A stretch of DNA of 64,000 bases, from assembly GCF_030816615.1 (NCBI RefSeq), contig NZ_JAUSYD010000001.1, positions 4,610,501 to 4,674,500 on the forward strand, read 5' to 3'. This stretch comes from Streptomyces sp. B1I3 (GTDB lineage: Bacteria; Actinomycetota; Actinomycetes; Streptomycetales; Streptomycetaceae). This document shows, piece by piece, positions 57,141 to 64,000 of this stretch; the stretch's first letter is position 1, and every line of letters begins with the position of its first letter. The notes beneath the pieces are model-generated. The model ran no database searches. It was not told the DNA's origin and saw nothing but the letters and a program-made list of their open reading frames with translations. The translations under genes and the position numbers were made by a program.

Positions 57141-57437
57141 GTGTCCGCTGCCAAGCCGAGCGCCACGATCCGGTACACCGCGCTGCGCGTGCTGATTTTC
57201 GTCGGCTGCTTCTTCGTCGCCGGTGTCGCGGTCCACTTCGGCCTGCTGCCCGCCGGAGCCGGCGGCTCCAACGCGGTCTGGGTCATCCTCCTCGGCCTGC
57301 TCCTGTCGGCGCCCCTCAGCTACGTGCTGCTGCGCAAGCAGCGTGACGAGATGTCCGCGCAGCTGATCTCCACGGTCGACCGGACCAAGGCCCGGCTCGA
57401 GGCCAACCGCACGCGCGAGGACAGCGTCACCCGGTAG
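57141..57437 (+). CDS. DUF4229 domain membrane protein
   Basis: 98 residues from GTG 57141 (AGAGG seven bases upstream). Two transmembrane helices, LRVLIFVGCFFVAGVAVHFG and VWVILLGLLLSAPLSYVLL, with the following LLRKQRDEMSAQL that typifies DUF4229. The C-terminal 30 residues are a charged helix. The family is restricted to actinobacteria and its role is unknown. Confidence 0.9.
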   Translation: MSAAKPSATIRYTALRVLIFVGCFFVAGVAVHFGLLPAGAGGSNAVWVILLGLLLSAPLSYVLLRKQRDEMSAQLISTVDRTKARLEANRTREDSVTR

Positions 57438-57475
57438 GCGCCGCGTAAGGTTCCTCACACCGCACCCAGTACACA

Positions 57476-57520
57476 CCGGACCCCGGTACCGGAGCAGCCG
57501 CTCCCGTGCCGGGGTTCCGG
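57476..57520. terminator. Hairpin terminator after the DUF4229 gene
   Basis: The arms CCGGACCCCGG (starting 57476) and CCGGGGTTCCGG (57509-57520) pair with one bulged base. It lies about 40 bases after the stop codon. Confidence 0.65.
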
Positions 57521-57584
57521 CGTGTGCGGGCGCGGGCGTGTGCGGGTTCCGGTGCGGGCGGGCGGTCACGATCAAAGCAGACCT

Positions 57585-57614
57585 TTGAGGTTCCCAAAGT
57601 TCAAGTGTTAACGT
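57585..57614 (+). promoter_or_regulatory. Promoter of the leader peptide/symporter unit
   Basis: TTGAGG (57585-57590), 18 bases, TAACGT (57609-57614), a fair housekeeping-type promoter. The leader peptide ATG lies 7 bases after the -10 box, so transcription probably starts at or near the A of the ATG. A short inverted repeat, CTTTG (57583-57587) with CAAAG (57595-57599), overlaps the -35 box and may bind a regulator. Confidence 0.5.
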
Positions 57615-57621
57615 ATTCGAC

Positions 57622-57729
57622 ATGAACGCTGCAGCGCGCCCCCTTGACGCCATGAGCCCCCCGCTCGTGGCGCGCCTGCATGTCGATCTCTGCCGCTGTA
57701 TGTCCGCGGTCTGTTGCCGCAACGTCTGA
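57622..57729 (+). CDS. Cysteine-rich putative leader peptide
   Basis: A 35-residue frame from ATG 57622 ending MSPPLVARLHVDLCRCMSAV plus CCRNV, then TGA. The block RLHVDLCRCMSAVCCR fits the actinobacterial 'putative leader peptide' pattern (R-x-HVDL-x-R...S-A-x-CCR), known in front of sulfur-assimilation and amino-acid genes. Four of the last twelve codons are for Cys. ATG 57652 is a possible inner start, giving 25 residues. It lies 118 bases before the symporter, with an inverted repeat between. Stalling at Cys codons would tie expression to cysteine supply. Confidence 0.75.
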   Translation: MNAAARPLDAMSPPLVARLHVDLCRCMSAVCCRNV

Positions 57730-57743
57730 ACCGGCATCATGCA

Positions 57744-57771
57744 GCGGCGCCGCCCTTGACGCGGGCGCCGC
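57744..57771 (+). promoter_or_regulatory. Hairpin between leader peptide and symporter (possible attenuator)
   Basis: GCGGCGCC (57744-57751) with GGCGCCGC (57764-57771), a perfect 8-bp stem beginning 14 bases after the leader stop. A second short inverted pair CGTACG...CGTACG follows (about 57799-57818). The order leader, hairpin, gene fits attenuation, but no run of Ts follows the stem. Confidence 0.5.
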
Positions 57772-57847
57772 ACCCCCGTCCCCGTTCGACCGCACGACCG
57801 TACGTCTGTCCTCGTACGTCCCGCTGCGTCCCCTCAGGAGTGTGTCC

Positions 57848-59203
57848 GTGTCCGCGAATTCCGCGCCCCCAGCCGCGACCGACGCCGGCAAGCCGTCCGG
57901 CTCCGGCTTCCGCCTGCCCAGCGTCCCGTTCTGGGCCCAGATAGTCGCCGGTCTCGTCCTCGGTGTCCTGCTCGGCTGGCTCACCCGCAGCCAGGACATC
58001 GGCTGGCTCTACACCACGCTCGACAAGGTCGGCCACATCTTCGTCCAGCTGCTGAAGCTGGCCGTCGCGCCCCTCGTCTTCTTCGCGATCATGGTGTCGA
58101 TCACCAACCTGCGCAAGGTCAACAACGCCGCGAGGCTGGCCACCCGCACGCTGCTCTGGTTCATGATCACCTCGTTGATCGCGGTCGCGATCGGCCTCAC
58201 GATCGGCCTCGTCACCAACCCGGGCGCCGGCACCGGCCTCACCCCCAAGGACGGTGCCAAGCCCGAGAACGCCGGCTCCTGGCTCGACTTCCTGACGGGC
58301 ATCATCCCGAAGGACGTCATCACGCCGTTCACCGAGCTGAACGTCCTGCAGATCGTCTTCATGGCCGCCGTCGCCGGTATCGCCGCGCTCCAGCTCGGTG
58401 AGAAGGCCAAGCCCATCCTCACCCTCAGCGAGTCGATCCTGGAGCTCCTCCAGAAGGCCCTGTGGTGGGTCATCCGCCTCGCTCCCCTCGGCACCGTCGG
58501 CCTCATCGGCTACGCCATCGCCGACTACGGCTGGGACCTGATCGGCAAGTACGCCACGTTCACCGCCGACGTCTACATCGGCTGCGCCCTGGTGCTGTTC
58601 GGCGTCTACCCGCTGCTGCTCGCCACGGTCGCCAAGGTCAGCCCGCTGCAGTTCTTCAAGGGCGCCTGGCCGGCGATCCAGCTGGCCTTCGTCTCCCGCT
58701 CCTCGGTCGGCACCATGCCGGTCACCCAGCAGGTCACCGAGCGTCTCGGCGTCCCGAAGGAGTACGCCTCCTTCGCCGTCCCGTTCGGCGCCACGACCAA
58801 GATGGACGGCTGCGCCGCGATCTACCCGGCGCTGGCGGCGATCTTCATCGCGCAGATCTTCGACGTCCAGCTCGGCATCGGTGACTACGTCCTGATCGCG
58901 TTCGTCTCGGTGATCGGCTCGGCGGCCACCGCCGGTCTCACCGGCGCCACGGTCATGCTGACCCTCACCCTGTCGACGCTGGGCCTCCCGCTGGAGGGCG
59001 TGGGCCTGCTGCTCGCCATCGACCCGATCCTGGACATGATGCGCACCGCCACGAACGTGGCAGGTCAGGCGCTGGTCCCGGTGATCGTCGCGGCGCGCGA
59101 GAAGATCCTCGACCACGACGCGTACAACTCGGCGTCGGCCTCTCCGGTCGACGAGGCCGAGACGCGCGACGCGGAGCCGAAGGGCGTGCCCGTCGCCGCG
59201 TAG
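57848..59203 (+). CDS. Dicarboxylate/amino acid:cation symporter (DAACS family)
   Basis: 451 residues from GTG 57848 (AGGAG seven bases upstream; GTG 57842 is a near alternative). Eight transmembrane helices plus two hairpins, with the family's conserved regions SRSSVGTMPVTQQV (SSSTLP-like), FGATTKMDGCAAIYPALAA (TNMDG-like) and LAIDPILDMMRTATNVAGQA (DRxRTxxNVxGD-like). The family includes glutamate/aspartate carriers and the cystine carriers TcyP/YdjN. The usual Asp of TNMDGT is kept, but 'GCAA' replaces 'GTAL', and the leader peptide is Cys-rich, so cystine uptake is a reasonable guess. Confidence 0.85.
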   Translation: MSANSAPPAATDAGKPSGSGFRLPSVPFWAQIVAGLVLGVLLGWLTRSQDIGWLYTTLDKVGHIFVQLLKLAVAPLVFFAIMVSITNLRKVNNAARLATRTLLWFMITSLIAVAIGLTIGLVTNPGAGTGLTPKDGAKPENAGSWLDFLTGIIPKDVITPFTELNVLQIVFMAAVAGIAALQLGEKAKPILTLSESILELLQKALWWVIRLAPLGTVGLIGYAIADYGWDLIGKYATFTADVYIGCALVLFGVYPLLLATVAKVSPLQFFKGAWPAIQLAFVSRSSVGTMPVTQQVTERLGVPKEYASFAVPFGATTKMDGCAAIYPALAAIFIAQIFDVQLGIGDYVLIAFVSVIGSAATAGLTGATVMLTLTLSTLGLPLEGVGLLLAIDPILDMMRTATNVAGQALVPVIVAAREKILDHDAYNSASASPVDEAETRDAEPKGVPVAA

Positions 59204-59220
59204 CGGACACGACGGCCCCA

Positions 59221-59254
59221 GGAGCGCCCCCGGACATCCGTCCGGGGGCGCTCC
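59221..59254. terminator. Hairpin terminator between symporter and hydrolase
   Basis: GGAGCGCCCCCGGA (59221-59234), loop CATCCG, TCCGGGGGCGCTCC (59241-59254): a perfect 14-bp stem between two convergent genes. Confidence 0.85.
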
Positions 59255-59270
59255 GGCGTTCTCCGGTCCG

Positions 59271-60473
59271 TCAGGGCCGGTGGAAGACGACCTCGGGGTT
59301 GCCCTGGGTGGGGCCGTCCAGCAGGGGCTGGTGACGGCCGCGCAGGTGCTGGTCGAGGAAGGCGCCGACGTAGTCACGGGTGATCCGGACCTGCCGGTCG
59401 GTGGAGAGCGTGACCGTGGGGTCCAGCGTCACCCCCATCAGGTCCTCCAGTACGGGGACGTCGGTGAAGCTGGAGTGGCCGGAGCCCTCGACGCGGATCC
59501 AGCGTTTCCAGCCGTCCAGCCGCTGCCAGCCCTGGTCCCAGGAGGTGTCCCCGCCGCCGGGGGAGTGGGGCGCGCTGCCCAGCATCATGAACGGGCGCCG
59601 GCCGAGGCCTGAGGCGGGAATGCGCTCCATGAACGTGCCGTCCATGTTGATCCCCGCGTCGAAGCGCGGGTCGGCGAGCATCGCCGAGGCGGCCGCGCTC
59701 CCGCCGATGGAGTGGCCGGTCACGGCGACCCGGCGCCGGTCGACCATGCGGGAGTTCTTCCAGGCGGGACGGTGGCCGGTCAGCCGGTCCAGCACGAAGG
59801 AGAGGTCGGCGGCCCGGCCGGTGGAGACGAGCCTGCCCAGCTCCTCCCGGGCCTCCTCGGTGGGCGCGGACTCCAGCCTCTCGCAGGCCACGCAGGTCAG
59901 GAGCCGGCCGTCGGGCAGTTCCGTCCCGGCGGACTCGTAGGCATGGTCCACGCTCGCCACCACGTAACCGCGGCTCGCCAGGTCCTCGGCCAGCGAGGTC
60001 ACCGTCGCCCGGGGGTTGCCGAACCCCGGGGAGAGCAGTACCAGGGGGAAGCGCCCGGGTGCCGTCCGGGCGCCGGTGCGGGCGTGGGTGCCGAGCGAGC
60101 TGAGCGTCGCCGGTGGCACGGTGCCTTCCAGCCCGGCGCCGGCCAGCACCAGCCGGGCCTCCTCGGTGCTCATGTACGGAGCGGTGGAACCCGCCCGCCC
60201 GGTGCGGGCGGGGTAGTACAGCGACACCATCAGTTCGCGGTCCCCGGCGGCGGGCACCCAGGGGTCGGTGCGCGCGTGGTCGGTGAGGTGCAGCACCTCG
60301 GTGCCGACGGCGTACGGGCCGGTCGGGCTGGGCAGTCGGGACGTGACGGCGGCGGGCGCGGCCGGTGCGGACGCGGGGGCGGACAGGGCCTGTGCGGTGG
60401 TGACGGGCGCGGCCAGCAGGAGCATGGCCGAGAGGGCGGCGACGGCCGTCCGTCTGCGGAGTCTCATCGTCAT
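59271..60473 (-). CDS. Secreted alpha/beta hydrolase, PAF-acetylhydrolase-like
   Basis: 400 residues. The N-terminus MRLRRRTAVAALSAMLLLAA is a Sec signal peptide, cleaved near AQALSAPA. The hydrolase domain has the oxyanion block PLVLLSPGFGNPRATVTSL, the nucleophile elbow VAVTGHSIGGSAAASA (Ser in GHSIGG), an aspartate in NMDGTFM and a histidine in EGSGHSSFTDVP. This resembles the platelet-activating-factor acetylhydrolase/lipase group, so an ester-cleaving exoenzyme is likely. Two adjacent Met codons allow either start. Confidence 0.9.
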   Translation of the reverse strand: MTMRLRRRTAVAALSAMLLLAAPVTTAQALSAPASAPAAPAAVTSRLPSPTGPYAVGTEVLHLTDHARTDPWVPAAGDRELMVSLYYPARTGRAGSTAPYMSTEEARLVLAGAGLEGTVPPATLSSLGTHARTGARTAPGRFPLVLLSPGFGNPRATVTSLAEDLASRGYVVASVDHAYESAGTELPDGRLLTCVACERLESAPTEEAREELGRLVSTGRAADLSFVLDRLTGHRPAWKNSRMVDRRRVAVTGHSIGGSAAASAMLADPRFDAGINMDGTFMERIPASGLGRRPFMMLGSAPHSPGGGDTSWDQGWQRLDGWKRWIRVEGSGHSSFTDVPVLEDLMGVTLDPTVTLSTDRQVRITRDYVGAFLDQHLRGRHQPLLDGPTQGNPEVVFHRP

Positions 60474-60640
60474 GTCAGGGACACTAGGCGGCGGTATCGG
60501 GCGCGGGCATCGGTCCCGAGGGCGACACCGGGGGCGACCGTGGTCGTACGGGACGTCCCCCTGAGGGTGGGGCGACTACCGGCCGCCGTGGCCGGGCCGC
60601 GTCCCTTCCGTACGACGGTGGACGGGACCGCGCCGTAGTC

Positions 60641-60653
60641 TTACCGAGGAGTA
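60641..60653. promoter_or_regulatory. Probable TetR operator upstream of the TetR gene
   Basis: TTACCGAGGAGTA (60641-60653) shares both ends with the palindrome TTACTCCAGAGTAA at 63537 in the fabG/thiolase promoter. It lies 29 bases before the GTG of the TetR gene, where a self-repressing operator would be. Confidence 0.5.
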
Positions 60654-60681
60654 GCGCAGTGGGGGCGGGAGGGAAGTCGAC

Positions 60682-61326
60682 GTGAGTGCAGTGAAGAGCA
60701 AACGCATGCCGCGCGCCGTGCGGGAGCAGCAGATGATGGACGCCGCGGTGCGGACCTTCGGGCAGCGCGGCTACCGGGCCGCTTCGATGGACGAGATCGC
60801 CGAGCTGGCCGGAGTGTCCAAGCCGTTGGTCTATCTGTACCTGAACTCCAAGGAGGAGCTCTTCACCGCCTGCATCCGGCGCGAGGCGAAGGCGCTGGTG
60901 GAAGCGGTACAGGCCTCGGTGGAACCGGGGCTGCCGGCCGACCGGCAACTGTGGGCCGGACTGCGCGGGTTCTTCACGCACACCGCGGAGCATCCGGACG
61001 GCTGGGCCGTGCTGCACCAGCAGGCGCGGGCGCAGGGGGAGCCGTTCGTCAGTGAGGTCGGGGTGCTGCGGGAGGAGATCGTTGCGTTCGTGACGGGTCT
61101 GATCGCGGCGGCCGCCCGCGAGGCGCACCACGATCCCGCGCTGCCCGACCGGGATGTGGCCGGGCTCGCGCAGGCGCTCGTGGGGGCCGCGGAGGCACTG
61201 GCGGGGTGGGCGAACGTCACCCCGGGTGTCTCGGCCAAGGAGGCGGCGGCCACCCTGATGAACTTCTCCTGGGCGGGCCTGGAGAACCTCATGCACGGAC
61301 GCGGCTGGCAGCCTCGGGGGAACTGA
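60682..61326 (+). CDS. TetR family transcriptional regulator
   Basis: 214 residues from GTG 60682 (GGGAGG about 8 bases upstream). HTH: REQQMMDAAVRTFGQRGYRA, then ASMDEIAELAGVSKPLVYLY and LNSKEELF. The ligand domain is helical with FFTHTAEHPDGWAVLHQQAR. It is convergent with the maoC-fabG pair (9 bases between stop codons). The shared TTAC...GAGTA sites suggest that it controls this fatty-acid set and itself; ligands of such TetR proteins are often acyl-CoAs. Confidence 0.92.
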   Translation: MSAVKSKRMPRAVREQQMMDAAVRTFGQRGYRAASMDEIAELAGVSKPLVYLYLNSKEELFTACIRREAKALVEAVQASVEPGLPADRQLWAGLRGFFTHTAEHPDGWAVLHQQARAQGEPFVSEVGVLREEIVAFVTGLIAAAAREAHHDPALPDRDVAGLAQALVGAAEALAGWANVTPGVSAKEAAATLMNFSWAGLENLMHGRGWQPRGN

Positions 61327-61335
61327 CCCGGAGCG

Positions 61336-62196
61336 TCAGCCCTCCCGTGTCATCCGGCCCGTGAGGTGGACACGGCCGGCGCCGCGCACCTCGAAGGCGG
61401 AGCCGGCGGCGGCGTACGTCACGGTGGCGGGCAGCAGGACGGGTGCCCTGAAGTCGGCCCGTACCGTACGGATCCGGCCGGGCGCGTCCGTCCCGGCCTC
61501 GGCCAGGCAGCGGGCGACGGTCCACATGCCGTGCGCGATGTGCCGGGGGAAGCCGAACAGCCGTGCCGGCAACGGGTGGAGGTGGATGGGGTTGCGGTCG
61601 CCCGAGGCGGCGCCGTACCGCCGTCCGAGGTCGCCGGGCAGACGCCATTCGGCGACGGCCGGCAGCTCCTCACCGCTCGCAGGGGTGGCCGTCCCGCCGG
61701 TCCGCGCGGAGGCCGGTGCGCAGGCTCCTCCGGTCGCGTGCCGGGACAGATAGCCGCTTCGCGACTCCCAGACGAGCTCGCCGGCCAGCCGTGCCTCGGT
61801 CACCATCGTGACCTCGGTCCCCCGCCGATGGGGCGTCAGTGTCTGCGCGTACACGGTGATTTCCGGGGCGTCCGCCGGACGCATCGGCCGGTGGCCGGTG
61901 ATCTCGATCCAGGTGTGGACGAGCCCCAGCACCGGAAGCGGGAAGGCGCGGCCCGCCATCACCCGCATGGCGGGCGGGAAACCCAGGACGTGCGGGTAGG
62001 TCAGCGGCAGCACGTCCGGTCCGGTGAAGCCGCAGATCCTGTTGTACGAGGCGAGGCGGCCGGGGTCGACGCGCGCGGGCGGGAGCACCACCCGGGTGGA
62101 GGGGAGCGTGGCGCCGGAACGTCCCGCCCGCTTGAACGGCGAGGTGACTGCCCCGCGTACGAGGGTGACGGTCAGGCCGGTCACGGCGTCACGCAC
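61336..62196 (-). CDS. MaoC-type hot-dog dehydratase
   Basis: 286 residues, start overlapping the fabG stop by 8 bases. A double hot-dog fold: the N-terminal half (~40-150) with TYPHVLGFPPAMRVMAGRAF, and a C-terminal MaoC half with RRYGAASGDRNPIHLHPLPA and FPRHIAHGMWTVARCLAEA (catalytic Asp/His ...GDxNPIH). It hydrates or dehydrates 3-hydroxyacyl-thioesters, like mycobacterial HtdX/HadB-type enzymes. Pairing with FabG and a thiolase gives three consecutive beta-oxidation or elongation steps. Confidence 0.9.
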   Translation of the reverse strand: MRDAVTGLTVTLVRGAVTSPFKRAGRSGATLPSTRVVLPPARVDPGRLASYNRICGFTGPDVLPLTYPHVLGFPPAMRVMAGRAFPLPVLGLVHTWIEITGHRPMRPADAPEITVYAQTLTPHRRGTEVTMVTEARLAGELVWESRSGYLSRHATGGACAPASARTGGTATPASGEELPAVAEWRLPGDLGRRYGAASGDRNPIHLHPLPARLFGFPRHIAHGMWTVARCLAEAGTDAPGRIRTVRADFRAPVLLPATVTYAAAGSAFEVRGAGRVHLTGRMTREG

Positions 62197-63508
62197 CCAG
62201 CAGGCTCTGGCCGCAGACCCGCACGACCTGGCCGTTGACGGCGCTGGAGGCGGGCTGGGCGAGCCACGCGGTGGTCTCGGCGACGTCGACCGGGAGTCCG
62301 CCCTGGGACAGGGAGTTCATCCTGCGGCCGGCCTCGCGGACGAGGAGCGGGACGGCTGCCGTCATCTTCGTCTCGATGAAGCCCGGTGCGACCGCGTTGA
62401 CGGTGACGCCGTGGCCGGCGGCGGCGCGTGGGGCCAGGGAACGGACGAGCCCGATGATGCCCGCCTTGCTGGCCGCGTAGTTGGTCTGGCCGTTGTTGCC
62501 CGCGATCCCGGCTATGGACGCGGTGGCGACTATTCGTCCGCCGCGGCGGACGGTGCCCGCCTCCAGGAGCGCGTCGGTGGTGCGCAGGACGCTGTTCAGG
62601 TTGACCTCCATGACCGAGGCCCAGCGGTCGGCCGGCATGTTGGCGAGCCTGCGGTCGCGGGTGATGCCCGCGTTGTGGACCAGGACGTCGAGACCATCAG
62701 ATGCGGTCGCTGCGATCAGGCCGGCCGCGTCGGGTGCGGTGATGTCGAGGGCCAGGGCGGTCGCTCCGAGGCGGTCGGCGGTACGGACCAGGTCCTCCCG
62801 GGCCTGGGGCACGTCCAGGCAGATCACCTGGGCGCCGTCCCTGGCCAGGACGGAGGCGACGGCGGCCCCGATGCCCCGGGCGGCCCCGGTGACCAGCGCC
62901 GTGCGGCCGGCCAGCGGCGCCGCCCAGTCGGCGACCGGGTCCGGGGCCGTGCCGTCGAGCTCGATGACCTGGCCGCTGACGTACGCGGACCGGGGGGACA
63001 GCAGGAAGCGGAGCGTGGACTCGGCCGATGCGGCGGCCCCGGGGGCGATGCGCAGCAGCTGGACGGTGGTGCCCCTGCCGATCTCCTTGCCGAGCGAACG
63101 CACGAATCCTTCGAGGGCCTGCTGGGCCGCCGCCTGGTGGTGGTCGCCGGCGGACGGCGGTGTGCCGAGAACGACGACGCGCCCACCGGCGGCCGACGAC
63201 CGCACGACGGGGTGGAGGGCGGCGTGTACGTCGCCGAGTCCGGTGACGGTGGTGATTCCGGTCGCATCGAGGACGATGGCCGCCGGACGCTCCGCGCGCT
63301 CGGTGACCTTCAGCCCGGTCGCGGCGAGTACCGCGCCGAGTGTCCCGGGGTGGGCGGACGCACCCGCTGTGAGGTGCAGCAACGGCCCGTCCAGCGTGGG
63401 CGTCCCCACCGTCCACCGTCGCAGCGGGGCGGGTTCTGGAAGGCCGAGCCTGCGGGTCAGCAGGCGGCCGGGTGCTGTGCCGGTGAAGCGGAGATAGCGA
63501 TCGGCCAT
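62189..63508 (-). CDS. 3-oxoacyl-ACP reductase, high-molecular-weight FabG type
   Basis: 439 residues, long for FabG. The N-terminal ~205 residues are a second, inactive Rossmann domain (AIVLDATGITTVTGLGDVHA). The C-terminal part is a working SDR: TGAARGIGAAVASVLARDGA, VHNAGITRD, SIAGIAGNNGQTNYAASKAG (Ser, Tyr, Lys) and NAVAPGFIETKMT. This is the FabG4/HMwFabG type described in mycobacteria, which uses NADH and CoA substrates. It is divergent from the thiolase gene; the palindrome between may control both. Confidence 0.92.
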   Translation of the reverse strand: MADRYLRFTGTAPGRLLTRRLGLPEPAPLRRWTVGTPTLDGPLLHLTAGASAHPGTLGAVLAATGLKVTERAERPAAIVLDATGITTVTGLGDVHAALHPVVRSSAAGGRVVVLGTPPSAGDHHQAAAQQALEGFVRSLGKEIGRGTTVQLLRIAPGAAASAESTLRFLLSPRSAYVSGQVIELDGTAPDPVADWAAPLAGRTALVTGAARGIGAAVASVLARDGAQVICLDVPQAREDLVRTADRLGATALALDITAPDAAGLIAATASDGLDVLVHNAGITRDRRLANMPADRWASVMEVNLNSVLRTTDALLEAGTVRRGGRIVATASIAGIAGNNGQTNYAASKAGIIGLVRSLAPRAAAGHGVTVNAVAPGFIETKMTAAVPLLVREAGRRMNSLSQGGLPVDVAETTAWLAQPASSAVNGQVVRVCGQSLLGA

Positions 63509-63536
63509 TGTCCGGACTCCCTGCTCGGTCGTAGAT

Positions 63537-63558
63537 TTACTCCAGAGTAAGGTTACTC
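63537..63558. promoter_or_regulatory. Probable TetR operator between fabG and the thiolase gene
   Basis: TTACTCCAGAGTAA (63537-63550) has perfect 6-bp arms (TTACTC/GAGTAA) around CA; a further half-site GTTACTC follows (63552-63558). It is in the divergent promoter of the fabG-maoC and thiolase genes and resembles the site before the TetR gene. Confidence 0.65.
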
Positions 63559-63584
63559 AAGGGTCAGGAGCTGGTCGAGATGAG

Positions 63585-64000
63585 TTGGTCGAGTTGATTC
63601 CCCTCGCACTTCCGCAGCCGCGCCGGGTCGCCGTCATCGGCGGCAGCCGCATCCCGTTCGCCCGCTCCGACGGCCCGTACGCGCGGGCCTCCAACCAGGA
63701 GATGCTCACCGCCGCGCTGGACGGGCTGGCCGAACGGTTCGGCCTGCGCGGGCAGCAGGTCGGGGAGTTCGTGGCCGGAGCGGTCCTCAAGCACAGCCGG
63801 GACTTCAATCTGGCCCGCGAGACCGTCCTGGGTTCCTCCCTCGACCCGCGCACCCCGGCGTACGACATCCAGCAGGCGTGCGGCACCGGCCTGCAGGCCG
63901 TCGTCGCCGCCGCCAACAAGATCGCGCTGGGTGCCGTCGACTCGGCTGTCGCAGGCGGTGCGGACACCACGAGCGACGCACCCCTGGGCGTCAACGACCA
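63585..64000 (+). CDS. Acetyl-CoA C-acyltransferase (thiolase), 3' end outside window
   Basis: About 138 codons are present. From TTG 63585 the protein reads LIPLALPQPRRVAVIGGSRI, PFARSDGPYARASNQEML, and the active-site cysteine in QQACGTGLQAVVAAANKIAL. This is the N-terminal half of a FadA/FadI-type thiolase, catalysing thiolytic cleavage or condensation of 3-oxoacyl-CoA. TTG 63594 is the other possible start; AGGAG lies 14 bases before 63585, somewhat far. It is divergent from the HMw FabG gene and belongs to the same fatty-acid module. Confidence 0.85.
   Translation, partial: MVELIPLALPQPRRVAVIGGSRIPFARSDGPYARASNQEMLTAALDGLAERFGLRGQQVGEFVAGAVLKHSRDFNLARETVLGSSLDPRTPAYDIQQACGTGLQAVVAAANKIALGAVDSAVAGGADTTSDAPLGVND

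Noticed and set aside
1..64000. tRNA, rRNA or CRISPR features
   Set aside because: Reading both strands I saw no cloverleaf with T-loop consensus, rRNA segment or spaced repeat array; a dedicated scan with covariance models would settle it.

Overview
The window is about 64 kb of very GC-rich chromosomal DNA. Its gene content points to a Streptomyces (or close relative) core genome: the sporulation sigma factor BldN with its anti-sigma factor RsbN, the redox regulator Rex, frequent GTG/TTG starts, ATGA/GTGA stop-start overlaps, DUF2637/DUF3558/DUF4232/DUF4229 proteins and the futalosine menaquinone pathway. No tRNA, rRNA, CRISPR array, insertion sequence or phage was recognised.

Layout. 1-1.6 kb: rsbN (cut by the window edge) and bldN. 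2-9.7 kb: a HAD phosphatase, a glutaredoxin-like protein, then rex-hemA-hemC-hemD as a tightly coupled operon behind a clear Rex operator, and hemB. 9.7-24.5 kb: accessory genes (a response-regulator remnant, an HTH protein with a folded leader, lipoproteins, an HTH-transmembrane protein, a phospholipase-D family synthase), argS and lysS, a DUF2637 protein and two DUF3558 lipoproteins. 24.7-33.7 kb: rtcB, an SDR, YnfA, a frameshifted FAD monooxygenase divergent from a TetR gene across five 14-bp operators, a Mut7-C protein, AraC and MarR regulators and several short tandem repeats. 34-38.7 kb: a signalling island with a PP2C phosphatase, a cobalamin-binding protein with CarH-like photosensor residues, three STAS proteins and a HATPase. 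39.2-47.3 kb: hemL, a phosphoglycerate-mutase-like gene, a deacetylase-like lipoprotein and the system II cytochrome c set (ResA-like, CcdA, ResB, CcsB). 47.4-56.4 kb: a frameshifted aldehyde dehydrogenase, a DJ-1/PfpI protein and a MarR gene, then menaquinone genes (UbiD-like, prenyltransferase, UbiX, MqnE) with an Lrp regulator. 56.5-64 kb: GNAT, DUF4229, a dicarboxylate/cystine-type symporter behind a cysteine-rich leader peptide, a secreted hydrolase, and a TetR-associated fatty-acid set (MaoC, high-molecular-weight FabG, thiolase).

The common thread is respiration. Rex senses NADH/NAD+ and sits at the head of the tetrapyrrole operon. HemA, HemL, HemB, HemC and HemD take glutamyl-tRNA to uroporphyrinogen III and beyond. 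CcdA/ResA/ResB/CcsB attach haem to cytochrome c. UbiD/UbiX/prenyltransferase/MqnE make menaquinone.

The most interesting loci are: the CarH-like cobalamin domain inside a partner-switching cluster; the five-copy operator array at 29.5 kb; the cysteine-rich leader peptide before the symporter; a second copy of the hemL 5' end; and two genes each broken by one extra base in a three-base run.
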